Source of the DNA: a bacterium
GTDB taxonomy: Bacteria; Desulfobacterota; Binatia; Binatales; Binataceae
NCBI GenBank assembly: GCA_014896235.1
Contig: JADBKU010000031.1
Coordinates: 1 to 64,000, forward strand
Reading direction: 5' to 3'
Length of the DNA stretch: 64,000 nt
In this document: piece after piece, positions 59,742 through 64,000 of the stretch
Numbering within the stretch: the first letter of the stretch is position 1
Layout of the letters: every line of letters starts with the position of its first letter
Translations under genes and position numbers: made by a program
Notes under the pieces: model-generated
Database searches by the model: none
Told to the model about the DNA's origin: nothing
Seen by the model: the letters and a program-made list of their open reading frames with translations, nothing else

Positions 59742-59914
59742 CGCAGTTCTCCCGCAAGCCGATTGAAGCTCATCATGCATCGGCAAGAAGCGATCCAAAG
59801 AGCCGTTGGCGCGGACGGCCATCGCGGCGTCGCGCATGGAATGATCGGTCGGGAGAACGGATAGGTCGGAAGATTGCTATGGCCGGATTAGCCTAGTATC
59901 GGCGATTGCTTCAG

Positions 59915-59945
59915 GTGTTCGATTCCACACAATCGAATCGAACAC
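59915..59945. repeat. Inverted repeat with 10-bp arms in an AT-rich gap
   Basis: GTGTTCGATT and AATCGAACAC flank an 11-base spacer. It lies about 175 bases upstream of the repeat-protein gene start and could be an operator. The rest of the 59742-60274 gap (533 bases) is AT-rich; a 93-codon frame at 59906 has no coding look. Confidence 0.4.
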
Positions 59946-60274
59946 GATCAAAAATCGAAAAGCGAATATCAAACAAAAATTTATTGGCGTCGTTGCAACA
60001 AGTGGCTGATTTGAAACAAATCGGCGTATTAAGCGAAACGTGCCTCATGATGAATCCTGACCGGAAGATGCGGCGACCTGGCGACAAGCCGCGAGCGTCG
60101 TATCAGTCGCCAAATTTTTGCCGCTCCGACACAAATATGTCGGCATGTCGCACTTGCCTGTCTTATAAACCGACGCAAAACCATTGAATCTAAATGATTT
60201 TCTAGTTCAACCGGCCCGGTTTCAGATGGCACGACATTCGCTGTTAGGACCTCGACGGTCGTGCCGTTGCTTCA

Positions 60275-60502
60275 ATGGATCGCGTGCGTGAAATAATCGA
60301 TCGCGAGCAGGCGCAGCTTCGGATGCTCATGCTCGCAGTGATTCTGTTTGCTTTGTCGCTTTCGCTGATGCTCGTGCATGAATCGAAGATGCGCGATCAG
60401 GCGGCAATACGGCCGGAACGGACTTCGAGCAACATTTCCCTGCAGCGCCCTAGCTCGCGATTTAACCCCACGCGATCAAGCCTGCCCGTAAAGCAAGCCT
60501 GA
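60275..60502 (+). CDS. Small single-pass membrane protein (hypothetical)
   Basis: 75 residues. A charged N-terminus, MDRVREIIDREQAQLR, is followed by one clear membrane helix, MLMLAVILFALSLSLMLVH, and a polar Ser/Arg-rich tail. Codon use matches the surroundings, but there is no strong ribosome-binding site and no known family. It may be a small membrane-anchored protein of unknown role, or a chance frame. Confidence 0.4.
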   Translation: MDRVREIIDREQAQLRMLMLAVILFALSLSLMLVHESKMRDQAAIRPERTSSNISLQRPSSRFNPTRSSLPVKQA

Positions 60503-60565
60503 TCGCTAGAAACTCGCTGGCCTTTTTGGCCGGAACAATCGGAAGAGTCGCCGATTCCGGACTCA

Positions 60566-60600
60566 AAGTTCCAGTTAGCGCCCGCCGTTGACTGGAACTT
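60566..60600. repeat. Inverted repeat with 10-bp arms upstream of the exporter gene
   Basis: AAGTTCCAGT and ACTGGAACTT flank a 15-base spacer, about 214 bases upstream of the MFS exporter start. It may be a regulatory site or a weak terminator. The 60503-60813 gap has no gene. Confidence 0.4.
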
Positions 60601-60813
60601 GCCGCATGTTACTCTGCGCCCACGGTAAGCAGCGGCATCATGCCGGCCGAGGCGATATTCCCGCCTTTGCGAAATGGGCGTTCAATTCTATCCAGCCCGG
60701 CCAGGCGCGCCGCCAACAAACCGATTTTAGCGAACTGACCGCGTCAAGGAGGATTCGCCGCCGCGGCCGCGCGCAATCTCGCGACGGCCATCGCGACGCC
60801 GCGAACATACCCG

Positions 60814-62421
60814 ATGGAGGCTGGCGCAACCGCTGCCGCCGCCGCTGAACCCGCGCAACATCATGCGGGCGAATCGGCGCTCAAATGGATCGTCGCCGCG
60901 TCGGTGATCCTGTGCACGATCCTCGAAGTTCTCGACAGCTCGATCGTAAACGTCGCCCTGCCGCACATGCAGGGCAGCTTTTCTGCGACGGTGGACGAAA
61001 TCACGTGGGTCGTCACGACCTATCTGGTCGCGGCCGGAATCATGATTCCGACCACCGGATGGATTGCAGGCCAGTTCGGACGCAAGCGCTATTTTCTAAT
61101 CTCGATCACGACCTTTGTGGCCTCGTCGGCGATGTGCGGCGCGGCGCGGACGCTCAATCAGATGGTGGCGTTCCGCTTCCTGCAGGGAATCGCCGGCGCC
61201 GCCTTGCAGCCGCTTTCGCAAGCGATCCTGATGGAGACCTTCCCGCCCAACGAGCAGACGCTCGCGATGGCGGTATGGGGAATCGGCCTGATGGTCGCGC
61301 CGATCATGGGGCCGACGGTCGGCGGATATATCACCGACAACTGGAATTGGCGCTGGAATTTCTACATCAACGTGCCGATCGGAATCGCCGCCGGCTTCAT
61401 GGTTTCGACCTTTGTCCACGATCCTTCGTACCTGAAAAAACTCAAAGGCAAGGGGCGCGCCGACTGGCTCGGGATCGTCTGCCTGGTGCTTTCGCTCGGA
61501 CTGGGCGAAATCGTGATGGATCGCGGCGATCGCGCGGACTGGTTCGCCAGCGCGTGGGTCTGGTGGTTTTCGATTATCGCCGGCGGCGCCTTTATCCTGC
61601 TGATCTGGCATGAATGGAACACGCCGGAACCGATCGTCCAGGTGCGGATTCTGCGCAACCGGAATTTCAGCGTGCCCACGTTCCTGCTGATCATGATGAC
61701 GTTCACGGCCTACGGGATGCAGATTCTGAATCCCGTCTTCCTGCAGGATTTGCTGGGCTATACCGCGTGGCTGGCGGGCCTCGTGATGGCGCCGCGCGGG
61801 ATGGGCCTGATGGCGGCGATGTTCTTCCTCGGCGGAATCGCCAAGCGCGGCTACGATACGCGTCCGTTGGTGGTTCTTGGATTTTTCCTGATCGGCGTCG
61901 CGAGTTGGTCGCTCGGGTCGCTCAACTTGAACATGTCGATGTGGAATTTCATCGCGCCGACGATCGTGCAGGGTATCGGGATGGGATTAATCTTCCCCAA
62001 CCTGTCGGCCGCCGCGCTCTCTTCGGTGTCGCGCGAACAGATGGGCTTCGCGGCGAGCATCTACTCGATGTCGCGGAATATCGGCGGCTCGATCGGCACG
62101 TCTGTGCTCACCACGATGCTGGTGCGGCGCGAGCAGGTCGAACAGAGTTATCTCGTGCAGCACGTCTCGGTTTTCGACGCATGGCGGCTCAGCCACGCGG
62201 GGGCGGCGATGCCCGGCTCGATGCATTTCAACTACATGAACCAGATGGTGACCGGGCAGAAGCAAGGCTTCGCAATGCTCTACAGCGCGGTGCAGGGGCA
62301 AGCGATGATGCTTTCGCTGAATGACATCTACCGCACGCTGGCGGTTTTGATGATCGCGGCGATCGCGTTGTGTTTCCTGCTGCCGAAAGCGCGCGGCAAA
62401 GCCCCCGCCGCCGCCCATTGA
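60814..62421 (+). CDS. MFS exporter of the DHA2 (EmrB/QacA) family
   Basis: 535 residues, about fourteen hydrophobic helices. EVLDSSIVNVALPHMQGSF near residue 35 is the DHA2 helix-1 motif, GWIAGQFGRKRYF near 82 the motif A loop, and GPTVGGYITDNWNWRWNFYI near 168 the 14-helix family signature. Such proteins export drugs and other hydrophobic compounds by proton antiport. EmrB normally works with a membrane-fusion partner (EmrA), but no such gene is adjacent. No regulator is next to it either. Confidence 0.93.
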   Translation: MEAGATAAAAAEPAQHHAGESALKWIVAASVILCTILEVLDSSIVNVALPHMQGSFSATVDEITWVVTTYLVAAGIMIPTTGWIAGQFGRKRYFLISITTFVASSAMCGAARTLNQMVAFRFLQGIAGAALQPLSQAILMETFPPNEQTLAMAVWGIGLMVAPIMGPTVGGYITDNWNWRWNFYINVPIGIAAGFMVSTFVHDPSYLKKLKGKGRADWLGIVCLVLSLGLGEIVMDRGDRADWFASAWVWWFSIIAGGAFILLIWHEWNTPEPIVQVRILRNRNFSVPTFLLIMMTFTAYGMQILNPVFLQDLLGYTAWLAGLVMAPRGMGLMAAMFFLGGIAKRGYDTRPLVVLGFFLIGVASWSLGSLNLNMSMWNFIAPTIVQGIGMGLIFPNLSAAALSSVSREQMGFAASIYSMSRNIGGSIGTSVLTTMLVRREQVEQSYLVQHVSVFDAWRLSHAGAAMPGSMHFNYMNQMVTGQKQGFAMLYSAVQGQAMMLSLNDIYRTLAVLMIAAIALCFLLPKARGKAPAAAH

Positions 62422-62608
62422 GAACGCCCGCCATGACGCCGGCTTCCACCGTTTGTGACTCTGGAGAATTCCGTATTCCGGCCGGGGGTCGAAAAGCCTG
62501 GCGTTGAGACCCGATGCGTTTCGGTTCAAAATACGCTATGTCACGCGAGACCGAGAAAGGCTGGCGTTGGCCGGCGGAAAACGCCGTAGCATGGTAGAGG
62601 TCTGAACA

Positions 62609-62911
62609 GTGGACAGCGGCCGCATCGCGATCGACAAGGAAATCCTTGCGAGGTTTTGTCAGCGCAACCATATTCGCCGGCTTGCGCTGTTCGGGTCGGT
62701 GCTTCGCGACGATTTCCGGCCGGACAGTGACGTTGACGTGCTGGTCGAGTTTGAGCCCGGGCACGTGCCGGGCCTCAGATTCTTCGCGCTGGAACAGGAG
62801 CTGTCGCAGATACTCGGGCGGAAAGTTGACCTGAACACTCCTGGGTTCTTGAGTCCCTACTTCCGCGGGCGGGTGCTGGCCGAGGCCGAGGTCCAGTATG
62901 TCGCGGCATGA
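62609..62911 (+). CDS. MNT-type nucleotidyltransferase domain protein
   Basis: 100 residues from GTG 62609. The minimal nucleotidyltransferase motif is seen as [20 protein letters not shown] near residue 27, with the GSxxRxDFxxxSDxD catalytic Asp pair, then [11 protein letters not shown]. In other bacteria MNT proteins form toxin-antitoxin pairs with HEPN (HepT) partners, where MNT modifies the toxin by adding AMP. No HEPN gene is visible next to it; the following genes are of another family. An orphan or a variant pair is possible. Confidence 0.88.
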   Translation: MDSGRIAIDKEILARFCQRNHIRRLALFGSVLRDDFRPDSDVDVLVEFEPGHVPGLRFFALEQELSQILGRKVDLNTPGFLSPYFRGRVLAEAEVQYVAA

Positions 62912-62961
62912 AGGCGATATGCGCTTGCGCCACAGACTGGATAGCCTAAGGTAAACGGTAG

Positions 62962-63396
62962 ATGAAAGGGCGTCGAGGCAGTAGCCCAAAACGCCGCTTC
63001 GCATCCAGCGACAGGCTTGGCAAGGAGGGACGGAAAGCGCTGGCGGCGAAGCTAACCTATACTGGCAGCGCGCATCATAAGACCAATCCCGGTGACTACG
63101 GTTTCCAGCCGCCCGTGAATCCACGCCCCTGGAAGTCGATATGCGACGGATCGAGAGTTATTCGGCGTGCCGAGGCCCGAAACCTGTTCCGCCGAGGAAT
63201 TCTTTTGGGGGTGTTCAGCGATTTCCGGGAAGAGGAGGCACCAAAATACGTATGGGCAGTTGACGGTGAAGGGGAGGCCTACGAAGCAAAAGTCATCCCC
63301 GGCACTTCCGAGTACAAAGGCTATCGGCTTGAAGAAGATGACGCAATGAGAGATCTGGTGCTGAAAGAGTGGGCGAAGCGATGCACAACGAATTGA
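62962..63396 (+). CDS. Uncharacterised small protein, first gene of an overlapping pair
   Basis: 144 residues. The text AKLTYTGSAHHKTNPGDYGF near residue 30, RPWKSICDG, and PKYVWAVDGEGEAYEAKVIP near 98 is coherent, with a Lys/Arg-rich start. I recall similar proteins next to genes like the next one, but no function is known to me. It ends inside the start of the next gene (16-base overlap), so the two are translated together. Together with the nucleotidyltransferase this looks like an accessory cassette. Confidence 0.7.
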   Translation: MKGRRGSSPKRRFASSDRLGKEGRKALAAKLTYTGSAHHKTNPGDYGFQPPVNPRPWKSICDGSRVIRRAEARNLFRRGILLGVFSDFREEEAPKYVWAVDGEGEAYEAKVIPGTSEYKGYRLEEDDAMRDLVLKEWAKRCTTN

Positions 63397-64000
63397 GTAT
63401 TACTGTGAGCCCAGAGAGGCTCGACGAAGGCTCCTTCGAAGAGCGTGCGTGTTTCGCGTCAATCGGGTTCCAATGCGGTGACGTTTGGTTGACCGAGGGC
63501 CATGACGGGTTTGTCAATAAAGTTCGGTCTGCACCGCTCCTTTCGGCCTACCATCTCGCGGAGTGGATGGCTTGGAACTGGTGGAGGTTACGCTGGGAAC
63601 CGCGTTCGAATGCGCCGGACTGGCAATTTGCGCATTGTCTGGCGACGATCGGAGAAGGATATGTGTGGCCGAATATTACCATTTTCTCGGACGGCGAGCG
63701 CGTCGCGCTAGTTGCAAAACCCACGCGTGAGAGGCCGAGCACGCGATTCCGATACCTGAGCGACGCCGCACAGGTGGTGGACGCACGCGAATTCGAATAC
63801 AAGGTCGATCAATTTATTGAGCAGGTTCGGGGACTGTTACGTGACGCTGGAATTCGGGAGTCTAACCTCGATCTTATTTGGAATGACGTCAGGGAAGAGC
63901 GGCGGGATCGGAACATGGCCAGGCGCCGAAAGATCGAGGCGCTCCTGGGGCGCGACCCGGACGAATCGGATGAAACTGAGATCGAACAATTGGTGGCCGA
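63381..64000 (+). CDS. Uncharacterised protein, second gene of the pair (cut by window edge)
   Basis: The frame opens at ATG 63381, overlapping the previous gene by 16 bases, and is still open at 64000 (206 residues so far). Characteristic text is LLSAYHLAEWMAWNWWRLRW near residue 53, IGEGYVWPNITIFSDGERV near 88, and a basic-acidic stretch RRRKIEALLGRDPDESDE near 180. Some relatives I recall continue into an ImmA/IrrE-type zinc peptidase domain, but that part would lie outside the window and cannot be checked here. It may belong to a defence or stress-response pair. Confidence 0.65.
   Translation, partial: MHNELSITVSPERLDEGSFEERACFASIGFQCGDVWLTEGHDGFVNKVRSAPLLSAYHLAEWMAWNWWRLRWEPRSNAPDWQFAHCLATIGEGYVWPNITIFSDGERVALVAKPTRERPSTRFRYLSDAAQVVDAREFEYKVDQFIEQVRGLLRDAGIRESNLDLIWNDVREERRDRNMARRRKIEALLGRDPDESDETEIEQLVA

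Noticed and set aside
59906-60187. 93-codon open frame in the AT-rich gap
   Set aside because: No ribosome site, composition typical of non-coding AT-rich DNA, and no protein-like motif.

Overview
The window is GC-rich (about 60-65% by eye), densely coded, bacterial chromosomal DNA. Large catabolic flavoenzymes, many amidohydrolases and amidases, two DUF1329 envelope proteins, a Gram-negative outer-membrane barrel and two genes that read UGA as selenocysteine suggest an uncultured soil Gram-negative, perhaps of the Binatota/Desulfobacterota-like group. That placement is an inference; no rRNA or marker gene lies here.

Layout. 1-12 kb: oxidative catabolism, with three Baeyer-Villiger-type monooxygenases (one cut by the window edge), an SDR, two NTF2-like proteins, a TauD-type dioxygenase, an acyl-CoA dehydrogenase, and XRE/MmyB and MarR regulators with visible operator-like inverted repeats. 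12.3-13.1 kb: a GrdB-like selenoprotein with an in-frame TGA and a SECIS-like hairpin. 13.15-14.4 kb: debris of two transposases. 14.6-17.3 kb: a luciferase-like monooxygenase with a one-base frameshift, and an amidohydrolase. 17.7-20 kb: a large membrane protein. 20-33 kb: a hydrolase-rich block (VOC protein, D-aminoacylase, carboxymuconolactone decarboxylase-like protein, amidohydrolases, zinc alcohol dehydrogenase, amidases, cyclase-type hydrolase), interrupted by a response regulator and a second selenoprotein, a peroxiredoxin/thioredoxin-like domain fused to a DsbD-alpha-like domain. 33-38.5 kb: SagB-type nitroreductase, APC permease, outer-membrane barrel.

38.7-49.4 kb is a nitrogen and signalling block: DUF2934 protein, PP2C phosphatase, Ser/Thr kinase overlapping an ammonium transporter, Lrp regulator, and glutamate synthase large and small subunits. 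The large subunit carries a one-base frameshift and the small subunit an in-frame amber codon. 49.4-58 kb: a PIN-like protein, a lipoprotein, two paralogous DUF1329 proteins separated by overlapping hairpins, a luciferase-like monooxygenase, a methyltransferase and an AraC regulator. 58.05-58.24 kb: tRNA-Glu and tRNA-Gln. 58.3-64 kb: ferritin-like protein, a heptad-rich repeat protein, an EmrB-type exporter, and a small cassette (MNT nucleotidyltransferase plus two overlapping uncharacterised genes) that runs off the window.

The best candidates for something unusual are the two selenoproteins, each with a UGA followed at the correct distance by a perfect stem capped by a G-first triloop; the three TTACC-N5-GGTAA-type sites in the first 4 kb; and the kinase/phosphatase pair coupled to ammonium transport.
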